Source: an uncultured Pelagibacteraceae bacterium
GTDB taxonomy: Bacteria; Pseudomonadota; Alphaproteobacteria; Pelagibacterales; Pelagibacteraceae
Assembly (NCBI GenBank): GCA_902509725.1
Contig: CABWYI010000002.1
Location: 1 to 45,542 of the forward strand
DNA length: 45,542 bases
Reading direction: 5' to 3'
Shown: in pieces, positions 27,812 to 37,028 of the stretch
Position numbering within the stretch: the stretch's first letter is position 1
Layout of the letters: the number at the start of each line of letters is the position of its first letter
Translations under genes and position numbers: made by a program
The notes under the pieces: generated by a model
The model's database searches: none
What the model was told of the DNA's origin: nothing
What the model saw: the letters and a program-made list of their open reading frames with translations, nothing else

Positions 27812-28464
27812 TATAAAGCTGTTTCTTTTTTAATATACTTATCTAAAACTTGATTAAGTAAAGTTTCATTTTTAGAGAAAAAATGATTTGCATCGTTAAC
27901 CGATTGAAATTCAACTTTAATTCCTTTTTGAGCGCTAAGTCTTTTGTTGAGTTCATCCACATGGATAACAGGCACAAGTTCATCTTTTTTTCCATAAACC
28001 ATAAGACCTGATGTTGGGCATGGGGATAAAAAAGAAAAATCATAAACATTAGGCTGGGGAGAAATAGCTATAAATCTATTAATTTCCGGTCTTCTCATAA
28101 GTAGCTGCATGGCAATCAGAGCACCAAAAGAAAAACCAGAAACCCAACATTGAGAATTGTCAAAATTTTCTCTTTCTAACCAATCTAATGCAGCTGCTGC
28201 ATCTGCTAGTTCACCCTGACCATTGTCAAATTCACCATCGCTTTTACCAACCCCTCTAAAATTTACTCTACAAACAGAAAAATCATTTTCCATAAAAGTA
28301 TGGAAAGTTTCTACTACAACTTTGTTATTCATTGTTCCTCCATATTGAGGGTGGGGCTGCAAAACTAAAGCTATTGGAGAGGTATTTTTTTTACTTTTAA
28401 AATATTTTGCTTCGAGTCTACCTGCTGGCCCAGGGATGAAGATTTCTAAAATTTTATTATCCAT
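27808..28464 (-). CDS. Alpha/beta hydrolase (dienelactone-hydrolase-like, substrate unknown)
   Basis: 218 residues. The nucleophile elbow is GFSFGA with Ser112. The acid is probably Asp in YGKKDELVP (about 172) and the base His in NDANHFF (about 198). VLQPHPQYGGTMNN and RVNFRGVGKSDG are typical of a small hydrolase group common in alphaproteobacteria. There is no signal peptide, so it is cytoplasmic. It diverges from iscR, but I see no evidence that it belongs to the Fe-S pathway. Confidence 0.8.
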   Translation of the reverse strand: MDNKILEIFIPGPAGRLEAKYFKSKKNTSPIALVLQPHPQYGGTMNNKVVVETFHTFMENDFSVCRVNFRGVGKSDGEFDNGQGELADAAAALDWLERENFDNSQCWVSGFSFGALIAMQLLMRRPEINRFIAISPQPNVYDFSFLSPCPTSGLMVYGKKDELVPVIHVDELNKRLSAQKGIKVEFQSVNDANHFFSKNETLLNQVLDKYIKKETALY

Positions 28465-28546
28465 AATTGTTATTGATTATTATTCTCAAAAAAAAATTAC
28501 ATCTATCACAACTGCGTGACAAAATGTTAGTTTTTTTTTACTTAAG

Positions 28547-28571
28547 ATACTTGACTATTTTAGTCGGGTTT
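28547..28571 (+). promoter_or_regulatory. IscR type 1 operator before the suf operon
   Basis: A 25-base site matching the E. coli type 1 IscR consensus (ATASYYGACTRWWWYAGTCRRSTAT, recalled from the literature) at 24 of 25 positions. The core halves are TTGACTA and TAGTCGG. It covers the -35 box of the promoter below, so bound IscR would repress its own operon. Confidence 0.85.
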
Positions 28572-28578
28572 ATATATA
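28551..28578 (+). promoter_or_regulatory. Sigma-70 promoter of the iscR-suf operon
   Basis: TTGACT, a 16-base spacer, then TATATA at 28573-28578. Transcription would start near 28585, a short leader before ATG 28599. The -35 box lies inside the IscR operator. Confidence 0.7.
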
Positions 28579-28598
28579 CCCTTATAAAATGGGGATTT

Positions 28599-29021
28599 AT
28601 GAAACTTACTTCTAGAGGTAGATATGCGGTAATGGCTTTAGCGGACCTGGCAAGATTTGATAATATCAACCCAGTTTCTTTAAGAGACATCTCATTAAGA
28701 CAAGGTATCTCTCTTGATTACCTAGAGCAAATTTTTTCTAAATTGAGAAAAAGAGAAATAGTTCAAAGTATAAGAGGTACTCAGGGTGGTTATATTTTAA
28801 AAAAAAAAGCAAAAGAAATAAAACTTAATAATATTTTTGAAGCAGTAGATGAAAAAGTAAAAACTGTCCAGTGTAAAAAAGATTCAAAAAAAGGTTGCAA
28901 TGGAAAAGCAACCAAATGTTTGACCCATAATCTTTGGGATGAACTCGAAAATCACATAAACAACTTTTTTGAAGAAAAAAGTTTAGAAGATTTAGTTAAA
29001 GAAAATAATGAAAGAATTTGA
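28599..29021 (+). CDS. iscR: Rrf2-family Fe-S-sensing regulator IscR
   Basis: 140 residues. The N-terminal winged helix starts [18 protein letters not shown]. Cys92, Cys100 and Cys107, with His110 after them, are placed to ligate a [2Fe-2S] cluster; E. coli uses Cys92, 98, 104 and His107, so the spacing here is longer (x7, x6). I chose ATG 28599, which begins the conserved domain and follows the promoter; the frame is open further upstream, but that stretch holds the operator. First gene of the suf operon and its likely autoregulator. Confidence 0.9.
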   Translation: MKLTSRGRYAVMALADLARFDNINPVSLRDISLRQGISLDYLEQIFSKLRKREIVQSIRGTQGGYILKKKAKEIKLNNIFEAVDEKVKTVQCKKDSKKGCNGKATKCLTHNLWDELENHINNFFEEKSLEDLVKENNERI

Positions 29022-29023
29022 TA

Positions 29024-30466
29024 ATGGATACTAGAGAAAAAGATATAGAAAAATTAAAAGATTATAAATACGGTTTTACCACCGACATTGAAAATATTAA
29101 ATCACCGAAAGGTCTTAATAAAGATGTAATAAAATTTATTTCTAATATTAAAAAAGAACCTAAATGGATGCTAGATTTTAGATTAAAGGCTTTTGAAAGA
29201 TTCAAAGTTTTAAAAGAACCTAATTGGCAAAAACCAAAATATCCAAAAATTGATTACCAAGATTTATACTACTATTCAGCTCCAAAAAGTATGAAGGACA
29301 AACCAAAAAGTTTAGATGAACTAGATCCAAAACTTTTGGAAACTTATAAAAAGTTGGGAATTCCATTACAAGAACAAGCTAGATTAAATGGTATAGCGGT
29401 TGATGCAGTTTTTGACTCTGTTTCAGTTGCCACAACTTTTAAAGGTGAGTTAACGAAACATGGAATTATATTTTGTTCTATGTCTGAAGCTATACAGAAG
29501 CACCCAGATCTTGTAAAAAAATATCTTGGAACAGTCATTCCAACAACAGATCATTTTTTTGCTACTTTAAATTCTGCAGTTTTTACTGACGGATCATTTG
29601 TATACATTCCTGAAGGTGTAAAATGTCCGATGGAACTTTCCACTTATTTTAGAATTAACGCATCAGAGACTGGACAATTTGAAAGAACATTAATTGTTGC
29701 TGATAAAGGAAGTTATGTAAGTTATTTGGAGGGCTGTACAGCACCAATGAGAGATGAAAATCAACTTCATGCAGCTAATGTGGAGCTAATAGCTCTCGAT
29801 GATGCGGAGATTAAATATTCAACAGTACAAAATTGGTATCCAGGAGATGAGAATGGAAAAGGAGGAATATATAATTTTGTTACTAAAAGAGGATTGTGCA
29901 AAGGTAAAAATTCGAAAATATCTTGGACACAAGTAGAAACTGGTTCAGCTATAACATGGAAATATCCCAGCTGTATTTTGCAAGGAGATAACTCGATTGG
30001 AGAATTTTATTCTATAGCAATTACAAACAATCATCAAAAAGCAGATACTGGAACAAAGATGATACACTTAGGTAAAAATACCAAAAGTAAAATAATTTCA
30101 AAGGGAATTAGTGCAGGGTTTTCGGATATGACTTACCGGGGACTGGTTGATATTAATTCAAAAGCAAAAAATTCAAGCAATTATACTCAATGTGACTCAT
30201 TGTTGATGGGAAATAAATGTGGTGCTCACACTGTACCGTATATCAAAAATAAAAATTTTGACTCTAACATTGCACATGAAGCCACAACTTCAAAAATCAG
30301 TGAAGAGCAATTACATTACTGTCAACAAAGAGGATTAAATCCGGAAGAGGCAGTAGGATTGATTGTAAATGGATTTTGCAAGGAAGTTCTTCAACAGTTA
30401 CCTATGGAATTTGCTGTTGAGGCACAAAAATTAGTAGGTATTAGCTTGGAAGGAAGCGTAGGCTAA
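29024..30466 (+). CDS. sufB: Fe-S cluster scaffold protein SufB
   Basis: 480 residues from ATG 29024; a TTG two codons earlier overlaps the iscR stop and is less likely. SufB with SufC and SufD forms the cluster-building complex. The C-terminal beta-helix core carries [11 protein letters not shown] with the conserved acceptor Cys. It continues through [10 protein letters not shown] to the very typical [18 protein letters not shown] end. The stop shares one base with sufC. Confidence 0.97.
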   Translation: MDTREKDIEKLKDYKYGFTTDIENIKSPKGLNKDVIKFISNIKKEPKWMLDFRLKAFERFKVLKEPNWQKPKYPKIDYQDLYYYSAPKSMKDKPKSLDELDPKLLETYKKLGIPLQEQARLNGIAVDAVFDSVSVATTFKGELTKHGIIFCSMSEAIQKHPDLVKKYLGTVIPTTDHFFATLNSAVFTDGSFVYIPEGVKCPMELSTYFRINASETGQFERTLIVADKGSYVSYLEGCTAPMRDENQLHAANVELIALDDAEIKYSTVQNWYPGDENGKGGIYNFVTKRGLCKGKNSKISWTQVETGSAITWKYPSCILQGDNSIGEFYSIAITNNHQKADTGTKMIHLGKNTKSKIISKGISAGFSDMTYRGLVDINSKAKNSSNYTQCDSLLMGNKCGAHTVPYIKNKNFDSNIAHEATTSKISEEQLHYCQQRGLNPEEAVGLIVNGFCKEVLQQLPMEFAVEAQKLVGISLEGSVG

Positions 30467-31200
30467 TGCTTAAAATAAATAATTTAAATGCGAACGTGGA
30501 TAAAAAGTCGATTTTAAAGGGTTTTTCTTTGAATATAAACCCTGGGGAAGTGCATGCAATAATGGGTCCTAATGGATCTGGAAAAAGTACATTATCAAAT
30601 ATTTTATCGGGTAAAAAAGGCTACGAAGTTTCAGGAGAAATTTTATTTGAGAATAAGAATTTATTTGATTTAGAAACAGAGGAAAGGGCTCATAAGGGTA
30701 TATTTTTAGCTTTTCAATATCCTCTAGAAATTCCAGGTGTAAATACTAATATTTTTTTAAAAACTTCTTTAAATGCAATAAGAAAGGCCCGTGGGCAAAA
30801 AGAGCTAGATGCTATTGAGTTTTTAAAACTCGTAAAAGAAAAAGCTAAAGAACTTAAATTTGATGAGGAAAAATTAAATAGACAACTTAATGTAGGTTTT
30901 TCTGGAGGAGAAAAAAAGAAAAATGAAATTTTACAAATGTCAATGTTAGCGCCCAAGCTATCTATATTAGATGAAACAGATTCTGGCCTGGATATCGACG
31001 CATTAAAGATAGTTGCAGATGGTGTAAATACTCTCAGAAATAAAGAAAATTCTTTCTTAATAATTACTCATTATCAAAGACTATTAGATTATATTAAACC
31101 GGACTTTGTTCATGTTTTAATGAACGGTAAAATAATAAAATCTGGTGGTCCAGAGCTAGCAATCGAATTAGAAAAAAAAGGATATGAAAGCTTTAATTAA
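30466..31200 (+). CDS. sufC: SUF-system ATPase SufC
   Basis: 244-residue ABC-type ATPase that powers the SufBCD scaffold. Walker A is GPNGSGKS (34-41), the signature is GFSGGEKKKNEI (about 145), Walker B reads LSILDETDSGLDID, and the switch His is in IITHYQR. The family lacks a membrane partner; it binds SufB and SufD, its neighbours on either side. Confidence 0.97.
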   Translation: MLKINNLNANVDKKSILKGFSLNINPGEVHAIMGPNGSGKSTLSNILSGKKGYEVSGEILFENKNLFDLETEERAHKGIFLAFQYPLEIPGVNTNIFLKTSLNAIRKARGQKELDAIEFLKLVKEKAKELKFDEEKLNRQLNVGFSGGEKKKNEILQMSMLAPKLSILDETDSGLDIDALKIVADGVNTLRNKENSFLIITHYQRLLDYIKPDFVHVLMNGKIIKSGGPELAIELEKKGYESFN

Positions 31201-32448
31201 ATGAATGAGCAATTAAAAATAGATTTTGAAAAAATGTTAAAGACATCTGATTTTTCGAAAAAAGATATTGAGTTTAAAACAAAACATTTAAACAAATTTG
31301 TTGAAAGTGGTTTTCCAAACAAAAAACTCGAAAATTGGAAGTTTTTAGATCTTAACCAAATCATAAAAAGAGATATTGGAGAGATTGGTTTTTATAATGA
31401 CTATACAACAACTAATAAAATAGATACTTCTATTTTTGTTGATGGTTTAGAACATAATAAAATTGTTTTTATAAACGGAAGAATAGAAAAAATTGACTTT
31501 GCTCATGAAGATAAAAATGAAATCAAAATCTATGATGATATCCAGGTAGAGGGCGAATTTCTTAATAAGAACGCTTTAATCGATTTAAACAATGCTTTAA
31601 GTAACAAATACTATAAAATTTTAGTAAAAAAAAACTACACAATAAAAAAACCTTTAATAATTTATCATTTAACTAATGAAAAAATGAAGTCTAAAAATAT
31701 TAATTTGAGATTAGACTTTGAACTAGAAAAAAATAGCTCATTAAATTTAATAGATTTATTCAATGATACCAACGATAAAAATTTTATGAATATTTTGTAT
31801 AATTTTAACTTAAAAGAAGATTCTATTCTTAAAAATTTTAAAATTGACAAGTCATTGAATAACAATCTCAAATATTCATATAATAATATTAACCAAGATA
31901 AAAACAGTATTTCAGAAACTTTTATTTTTTCTGCAGGCTCAAGTTATTTTAAAAATGAGATAAATTGCAATCTCAAAGGTGGATATTCATCAGCTTTTGT
32001 GAATGGTATTTTTTCATTAAAAGAAAGTCGTCAGCATGAAATTAGGACCACAATTAATCACTTAGTTGAAAATACCAAAAGTTATCAATTAATTAAAAGT
32101 GTTCTTGGAAAAAATTCAAAAGCTGCATATCAAGGAAGAATTTATGTTGACTCAAAAGCTCAAAAAACAGATGGCTATCAGTTGAGCAAAGCAATATTGC
32201 TTGATGAAAAATCTGAATTCAATGCTAAACCTGAGTTAGAAATTTACGCAGATGATGTAAAATGCTCTCACGGATCAGCCTCTGGAAGCCTGAATGAGGA
32301 TTCAATTTTTTATTTGATGTCTAGAGGACTTAATTACAAACAATCTAAAGAACTTTTGATTAATGGATTTTTACTAGACGTGGTTGAGAAAATAACAGAC
32401 TCTGAAATTAAAAACTTAGTAAAGAATATAATTGGATTAAAAGAATGA
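31201..32448 (+). CDS. sufD: Fe-S cluster assembly protein SufD
   Basis: 415 residues, a SufB paralogue and its partner. The first 170 residues are weakly conserved. The C-terminal beta-helix has YQGRIYVDSKAQKTDGYQ, then DDVKCSHGSASG with the conserved Cys-His pair, and FYLMSRGL. It starts right after the sufC stop and overlaps sufS by 4 bases. Confidence 0.95.
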   Translation: MNEQLKIDFEKMLKTSDFSKKDIEFKTKHLNKFVESGFPNKKLENWKFLDLNQIIKRDIGEIGFYNDYTTTNKIDTSIFVDGLEHNKIVFINGRIEKIDFAHEDKNEIKIYDDIQVEGEFLNKNALIDLNNALSNKYYKILVKKNYTIKKPLIIYHLTNEKMKSKNINLRLDFELEKNSSLNLIDLFNDTNDKNFMNILYNFNLKEDSILKNFKIDKSLNNNLKYSYNNINQDKNSISETFIFSAGSSYFKNEINCNLKGGYSSAFVNGIFSLKESRQHEIRTTINHLVENTKSYQLIKSVLGKNSKAAYQGRIYVDSKAQKTDGYQLSKAILLDEKSEFNAKPELEIYADDVKCSHGSASGSLNEDSIFYLMSRGLNYKQSKELLINGFLLDVVEKITDSEIKNLVKNIIGLKE

Positions 32449-33665
32449 ATATAGATAATATTAAAAAAGAATTTCCAATTTTTGATGAGAAAATTCAAAA
32501 TAACGATTTAGTGTATTTGGATAGCGCCAATTCATCACAAAAACCTAAGGTTGTTCTAGATAGAATAAATGATTTTTATTCTAAACAATTTTCTAACGTT
32601 GGAAGAAGTTTGCATTATTTAGCTGTTGCAGCAACAAATTTATATGAAAATACGAGAACTTCTATTCAAAAATATATTAATGCTAAAGATAAAAATGAGA
32701 TTGTATTTACCAAGGGCGCTACAGAAGCCTTAAATTTGGTTGCAAACACACTTGGACAGTCAATTTTAGAACCAGATGATGAAATTTTAATTACAGAATT
32801 AGAACATCATTCAAATTATGTTCCTTGGCATTTTTTGAGAAAGTCTAAAAATATAAAAATCAAATTTGCAGAAATTGATAAAGATGGCGATATACCTATC
32901 GAGAATATTGAAAAAGAAATAACAGAGAAAACTAAAGTTATAGCGATTACTCATTTATCAAATGTAACAGGTGCAGTTTTACCTATAAAAGAAATAACTC
33001 AATTAGCTCACTCAAAAGGAATTGTCGTGGTTGTTGATGGTTGTCAGGGAGGCCCACATTTAAAATTGGATATGCAAGACTTAGATTGTGATTTTTATGC
33101 AATATCATGTCATAAAATGTATGGACCAACTGGTCTTGGAGTTTTGTATGGAAAAAAGAAATGGCTTGAGCAACTTCCGCCTTATCAAGGTGGTGGAGGT
33201 ATGATTAACGAAGTTAAAAAAGATAGAATTTCATACGGAAATCTTCCTAACAAATATGAAGCAGGTACAATGGCTACAGCCCAAGTAATTGCATTTGATC
33301 AGTCTATAAAATTTTTAGAAAATATAGGGATTGAAAATATTATTAAACATGAAAAAGAATTAATTGAATATGGACAGGAGATATTACAAAAAAACAATTC
33401 AGTCAAATTAATAGGAAACCCTAAACAGCGTGGTGGTGTATTATCTTTTACCATCGAGGGTGTTCATGCGCATGATATTGCAACTATTTTAGATGAAACA
33501 GGAGTTGCGATTAGAGCAGGTCATCATTGTTGTCAAATACTTCATGATAAATTAGGTATCTCTGCAAGTGCAAGAGCATCATTAGGAGTCTATAATACCA
33601 AAGATGATTTAGACAAGCTTAATGAAGGAATTAATAATTGTAAAAAAATTTTTGATTTAAAATGA
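32445..33665 (+). CDS. sufS: Cysteine desulfurase SufS
   Basis: 406-residue type II PLP enzyme that releases sulfur from cysteine as a persulfide. Lys224 in SCHKMYGPTG binds PLP. Cys362 in RAGHHCCQ is the persulfide carrier; a second Cys363 follows. The aspartate of VVDGCQGGPH (about 198) pairs with the PLP nitrogen. Its partner is the U-type protein encoded next, with a 4-base overlap. Confidence 0.96.
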   Translation: MNIDNIKKEFPIFDEKIQNNDLVYLDSANSSQKPKVVLDRINDFYSKQFSNVGRSLHYLAVAATNLYENTRTSIQKYINAKDKNEIVFTKGATEALNLVANTLGQSILEPDDEILITELEHHSNYVPWHFLRKSKNIKIKFAEIDKDGDIPIENIEKEITEKTKVIAITHLSNVTGAVLPIKEITQLAHSKGIVVVVDGCQGGPHLKLDMQDLDCDFYAISCHKMYGPTGLGVLYGKKKWLEQLPPYQGGGGMINEVKKDRISYGNLPNKYEAGTMATAQVIAFDQSIKFLENIGIENIIKHEKELIEYGQEILQKNNSVKLIGNPKQRGGVLSFTIEGVHAHDIATILDETGVAIRAGHHCCQILHDKLGISASARASLGVYNTKDDLDKLNEGINNCKKIFDLK

Positions 33666-34126
33666 ACTTAAAAGAATTATATCAAGAAATAATTTTAGAG
33701 CATGGTAAAAATCCTAGAAATTTGAGGAAAACTCATAATTTTAATAAAGACGCTAAGGGTAACAATCCTTTATGTGGGGATAATGTTCATGTTTATTTAA
33801 AATTAAATGATCAAAGAAAAGTTGAAGATATATCATTTGAAGGAAGTGGTTGTGCAATATCAATGGCATCAGCTTCCATAATGACAGATTTAATCAAAGG
33901 AAAAAGTGACAATGAAGCCAAAGAAATTATTGAAGATTTTTTAGGAATGATAAAAGAAAATCCAGATTTAAAAACAAATTTATTAAAAGAAGATGACAAG
34001 ACTAAACTAATGTGTTTGTCAGGTGTTAAACAATATCCAATGAGAGTAAAATGTGCTACATTATCATGGCATACTTTAGTTTCTGCTATGGAAAATGACG
34101 GAAAGGAAATTAGCACTGAAAGTTAA
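33662..34126 (+). CDS. sufU: SUF-system U-type protein (SufU/IscU fold)
   Basis: 154 residues. Three conserved cysteines at 38 (NPLCGD), 64 (GSGCAIS) and 131 (RVKCATL) plus Asp40 make the SufU zinc/sulfur-acceptor site. The stretch between Cys64 and Cys131 has the insertion that separates SufU from IscU. In the SufS-SufU pair it accepts the persulfide sulfur. The symbol is by family, not by direct identity. Confidence 0.9.
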   Translation: MNLKELYQEIILEHGKNPRNLRKTHNFNKDAKGNNPLCGDNVHVYLKLNDQRKVEDISFEGSGCAISMASASIMTDLIKGKSDNEAKEIIEDFLGMIKENPDLKTNLLKEDDKTKLMCLSGVKQYPMRVKCATLSWHTLVSAMENDGKEISTES

Positions 34127-34131
34127 TATTT

Positions 34132-34428
34132 ATGGAAGTAAAAAATAAAATTATTGAAGAAATAAGAAAAATCTACGATCCAGAGTTACCAGTAAATATT
34201 TATGAGCTTGGTTTGATATATGACATCAAAGTAGAGGGTAAAAAAGCTGAAATTAAAATGACTTTAACAACACCAAACTGTCCGGTTGCAGAAAGTTTAC
34301 CTAAAGAAGTTAAAGAGGGAGCGATGCAAGTTGAAGAAATTGATGAAGTTGATCTTCAGCTAGTTTGGGACCCGCCTTGGACAAAAGAGATGATGTCAGA
34401 TGCAGCAAAATTGGAGTTAAACCTATAA
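34132..34428 (+). CDS. sufT: SufT-type (DUF59/MIP18) Fe-S maturation protein
   Basis: 98 residues forming one DUF59 domain. The start IRKIYDPELPVNIYELGLIYDI, the single conserved Cys in TTPNCPVAE (about 50) and the VWDPPWTKEMMSDAAK end are typical. It is thought to help cluster maturation or transfer under demand. The stop shares one base with sufA. Confidence 0.92.
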   Translation: MEVKNKIIEEIRKIYDPELPVNIYELGLIYDIKVEGKKAEIKMTLTTPNCPVAESLPKEVKEGAMQVEEIDEVDLQLVWDPPWTKEMMSDAAKLELNL

Positions 34429-34763
34429 TGAATCCTATAATTAAATTAAGTGATAATGCGGCATCGAGAATTAAAGAGATAATGTCAAGCGCACAAAAGA
34501 ATTCTATTGGTGTAAGGGTTTCTGTTAAATCAGGTGGATGTGCAGGAATGTCTTATGTAATGGAATATTCAAAAGAAATTAATCCAAATGATGAGGTTAT
34601 AGAGGACAAAGGTGTTAAGGTTTTTATTGATTCCTCCGCTGTAATGTATTTATTGGGAACTGAAATGGATTACAAAAAAGAGGAGTTTTCCTCATCTTTT
34701 GTTTTCAATAACCCCAATGAAACCGAAAGATGTGGCTGCGGCGAGTCATTTAAAATAGATTAA
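34428..34763 (+). CDS. sufA: A-type Fe-S carrier protein (SufA/IscA)
   Basis: 111 residues from the ATG at 34428, which overlaps the sufT stop (TAATG). Cys38 (GGCAGMSY), Cys102 and Cys104 (RCGCGESF) are the three cluster ligands. It carries finished clusters to target proteins and is the last gene of the suf operon. No terminator hairpin with a T-run follows. Confidence 0.94.
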   Translation: MNPIIKLSDNAASRIKEIMSSAQKNSIGVRVSVKSGGCAGMSYVMEYSKEINPNDEVIEDKGVKVFIDSSAVMYLLGTEMDYKKEEFSSSFVFNNPNETERCGCGESFKID

Positions 34764-34789
34764 GTAGCACTATCCCACAAGTTGCATAG

Positions 34790-34814
34790 CAGTATTGCAT
34801 TATATGCATAACTG
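34790..34814. repeat. Imperfect palindrome overlapping the promoter of the 56-residue gene
   Basis: Arms CAGTATTGCAT and ATGCATAACTG around TAT; 9 of 11 positions pair. TGCAT occurs three times here (34783, 34796, 34804). It covers the candidate -35 box, so it could be an operator. No T-run follows, which argues against an intrinsic terminator for suf. Confidence 0.45.
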
Positions 34815-34823
34815 TTGTATGAT
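34795..34823 (+). promoter_or_regulatory. Candidate sigma-70 promoter for a possibly leaderless mRNA
   Basis: TTGCAT, a 17-base spacer and TATGAT (34818-34823). The expected start, six to seven bases after the -10 box, falls on or next to the A of ATG 34830, and no ribosome binding site lies before that ATG. Confidence 0.5.
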
Positions 34824-34829
34824 TCTTAC

Positions 34830-35000
34830 ATGAATAAATTTGAATTTAAAAATCTTGTTAAAAACCTTAAAGATTCTTTAAAAGAAAAAACTTTTTTTAA
34901 AGATCTTCGTAAGGAGGTAAACACTGGTGCTAATGGTACACAGGATTACGTTGTTAAAAAAGGTGCTAATAAAGATACAATTGCTACAACAAAACAGTAA
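34830..35000 (+). CDS. Small uncharacterised protein (56 residues)
   Basis: I do not recognise this gene. It encodes a charged, cytoplasmic-looking peptide. The first half is predicted helical and lysine-rich (NKFEFKNLVKNLKDSLK). The second half is polar, with TGANGTQDYVV and a Thr/Lys tail. There is no signal peptide, membrane segment or cysteine. The start is ATG 34830; an upstream TTG at 34815 is in frame but would lie inside the proposed -10 region. It ends exactly where glnA ends on the other strand. Coding support comes from its own promoter-like site and protein-like composition. It might still be a chance frame. Confidence 0.6.
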   Translation: MNKFEFKNLVKNLKDSLKEKTFFKDLRKEVNTGANGTQDYVVKKGANKDTIATTKQ

Positions 35001-36407
35001 TTAACTACTATAATACATTTCAAACTCTACGGGATGAGGTGCATGTTCAAACTTATGTATTTCCTCAAATTTAAGAGCTATATAAGCATCAATCTGATCA
35101 TCAGTAAATACACCACCTTGAGTTAAAAATTCCCTGTCCTTATCCAAACTTTCCATTGCTTCTCTTAGTGATCCACAAACAGTTGGAATAGCTTTTACTT
35201 CTTCTGGTGGTAATTCATATAAATCTTTATCAAAAGACTCTCCTGGATGAATTTTATTTTTAATACCATCTAGTCCTGCCATTAACATCGCTGCAAATGT
35301 TAAATAAGGGTTACCAGAGGCATCAGGAAATCTAATCTCACATCTCGCACCCTTTTTACTTAAAGTAATTGGTATTCGACAAGATGCAGATCTATTTCTA
35401 GCTGAATAAGCCAACAAAACAGGAGCTTCAAAACCTGGCACTAATCTTTTGTAACTATTAGTTGTTGAGTTAGCAAAAGCATTTATAGCTTTTGCGTGTT
35501 TCAAAATTCCACCAATATAATGTAATGCAGTTTCCGATAAACCAGCATAAGTGTCACCTGAAAATACTGGAGTGCTACCTTTCCAGATTGACTGATGAAT
35601 GTGCATACCCGACCCATTATCGCCTGCAACAGGTTTGGGCATGAATGTTGCAGTTTTTCCAAAGGAATGTGTAACCATTTGGACAACATATTTATATAAT
35701 TGAACGTTATCTGCTTGGTCAACGAGTGTACCGAAATACATACCTAGTTCATGTTGACTAGGCGCAACCTCATGATGGTGTTTTTCTACTTTAACACCTA
35801 CTTCTTTTAAATTTTTTAAATATTCTCCACGCATATCTTGCTCACTATCAACTGGAGGAACTGGAAAATAACCGCCTTTCACAGGAGGTCTGTGCCCCAT
35901 ATTGCCATTTTCATATTCTTTACCTGAATTATATGGACCTTCTTTACTATCAATCTTGAATCCACATTCATTCATGTCATTTTTAATTCTTACATCATCA
36001 AAGACAAAAAATTCAGGCTCTGGACCAAAGAATGCTTTATCTCCAATTCCTGAAGATTTTAAATATTCTTCAGCTTTTTTTGCAACACCTCTTGGGTCTC
36101 TTTCATAAGGAGTTTTCTTTACAGCATCTAGAATATCACAAAACAAAACTGCTGTATTATGAGATGTAAAAGGATCTAGAAAAATTCTTGAAGTATCAGG
36201 TTTTAAAATCATATCTGACTCGTTTATTGCTTTCCAACCAGCGATAGATGAGCCATCAAAGAAAACGCCATCTTTCAACATATCATCATCAACCATAGAA
36301 GTATCCATAGTTAAATGCTGTAACTTACCTCTCGGATCGGTAAATCTTAAATCAACAAATTCAGCTTCTTTATCTTTAATAAATTTTAAAACATCTTTAG
36401 TGCTCAT
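35001..36407 (-). CDS. glnA: Glutamine synthetase type I
   Basis: ATP-dependent amidation of glutamate, the main entry of ammonium. The 468 residues have DGSSIAGW (about 50), the ammonium/Glu site around [11 protein letters not shown] (about 125), and [12 protein letters not shown] (about 265). Tyr397 in [11 protein letters not shown] is the adenylylation site, aligned exactly with the E. coli residue, so control by a GlnE-type enzyme is likely. AGGAG is five bases upstream of ATG (36413-36417, minus). I see no convincing NtrC or sigma-54 site in the 141 bases shared with the divergent gene. Confidence 0.97.
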   Translation of the reverse strand: MSTKDVLKFIKDKEAEFVDLRFTDPRGKLQHLTMDTSMVDDDMLKDGVFFDGSSIAGWKAINESDMILKPDTSRIFLDPFTSHNTAVLFCDILDAVKKTPYERDPRGVAKKAEEYLKSSGIGDKAFFGPEPEFFVFDDVRIKNDMNECGFKIDSKEGPYNSGKEYENGNMGHRPPVKGGYFPVPPVDSEQDMRGEYLKNLKEVGVKVEKHHHEVAPSQHELGMYFGTLVDQADNVQLYKYVVQMVTHSFGKTATFMPKPVAGDNGSGMHIHQSIWKGSTPVFSGDTYAGLSETALHYIGGILKHAKAINAFANSTTNSYKRLVPGFEAPVLLAYSARNRSASCRIPITLSKKGARCEIRFPDASGNPYLTFAAMLMAGLDGIKNKIHPGESFDKDLYELPPEEVKAIPTVCGSLREAMESLDKDREFLTQGGVFTDDQIDAYIALKFEEIHKFEHAPHPVEFEMYYSS

Positions 36408-36548
36408 TTTTTCTCCTATACAATTCAGTACATTGTGTTACCAAAAAAAGACTGATAAATAATGTTCTTTTACTTAATAACACCTATGCAATTTTCACAT
36501 AAGTGTATAATCAATGGTTTAAAATAACTAACAATTAAAAGTTGAATA

Positions 36549-37028
36549 ATGACTTTATTAGACAAAGAGCCAGTCAAAAGAGTGCAGAGTGTTTTAAGCG
36601 ATTTTGATACAACAAAAAAAATTATTGTTTTGAATACTTCTGCAAGAACAGCTCTTGAGGCAGCTTCATCTTTAGGTTGTGAAGTTGGATCTATTATTAA
36701 AAGCCTTCTTTTTAAGGCAGAAAATTCATTCATTTTATGTTTGGTTGCAGGAGATAAAAAAGCTTCATTAAATAAGATTAAAAAAGCATTTAACATCAAA
36801 GATTTATCGATGGCTTCAGCTGATGATGTTAAAAATATTACTGGTTACACTATTGGAGGTGTTTCACCTGTTGGCCATTTAAATAAGATTGATATTCTTA
36901 TAGACAATTCTTTAAAAAGATTTACATCTCTCTTCGCAGCTGCCGGACATCCTAACTGTGTATTTGAAATAAGTTTTACAGATTTACAAAAAATTACTAA
37001 TGGATCAACAAAAGACATTATAGAATGA
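36549..37028 (+). CDS. YbaK/ProX-family aminoacyl-tRNA deacylase
   Basis: 159 residues of the YbaK/EbsC/ProX editing family, which hydrolyses mischarged tRNA-Pro or related species. Typical parts are EVGSIIKSLLFKA (about 45) with the conserved Lys, and CLVAGDKKASLNKI. Later come the glycine-rich GYTIGGVSPVGH (about 100) and a late AAGHPN. Subtype (Cys-tRNA-Pro versus other) cannot be told from sequence reading. A TATAAT at 36506-36511 may be the -10 box. It overlaps the next gene by ATGA. Confidence 0.87.
   Translation: MTLLDKEPVKRVQSVLSDFDTTKKIIVLNTSARTALEAASSLGCEVGSIIKSLLFKAENSFILCLVAGDKKASLNKIKKAFNIKDLSMASADDVKNITGYTIGGVSPVGHLNKIDILIDNSLKRFTSLFAAAGHPNCVFEISFTDLQKITNGSTKDIIE

Noticed and set aside
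28467..28598. Longer IscR starting at 28467
   Set aside because: The extension covers the IscR operator and promoter. The conserved Rrf2 domain begins at ATG 28599.
34365..34427. Longer SufA starting inside sufT
   Set aside because: The extra codons are sufT read in another frame. ATG 34428 gives the standard family start with a TAATG overlap.
34790..34814. Palindrome after sufA as an intrinsic terminator
   Set aside because: The stem is imperfect and AT-rich, and no T-run follows. Its place over a -35 box fits an operator better.
35501..35722. Minus-strand frame inside glnA
   Set aside because: It is an alternative frame of a highly conserved gene with no independent support.
36408..36548. 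NtrC or sigma-54 site, or a glutamine riboswitch, before glnA
   Set aside because: I found no GG-N10-GC element, no convincing NtrC dyad and no clear glutamine-aptamer pattern.
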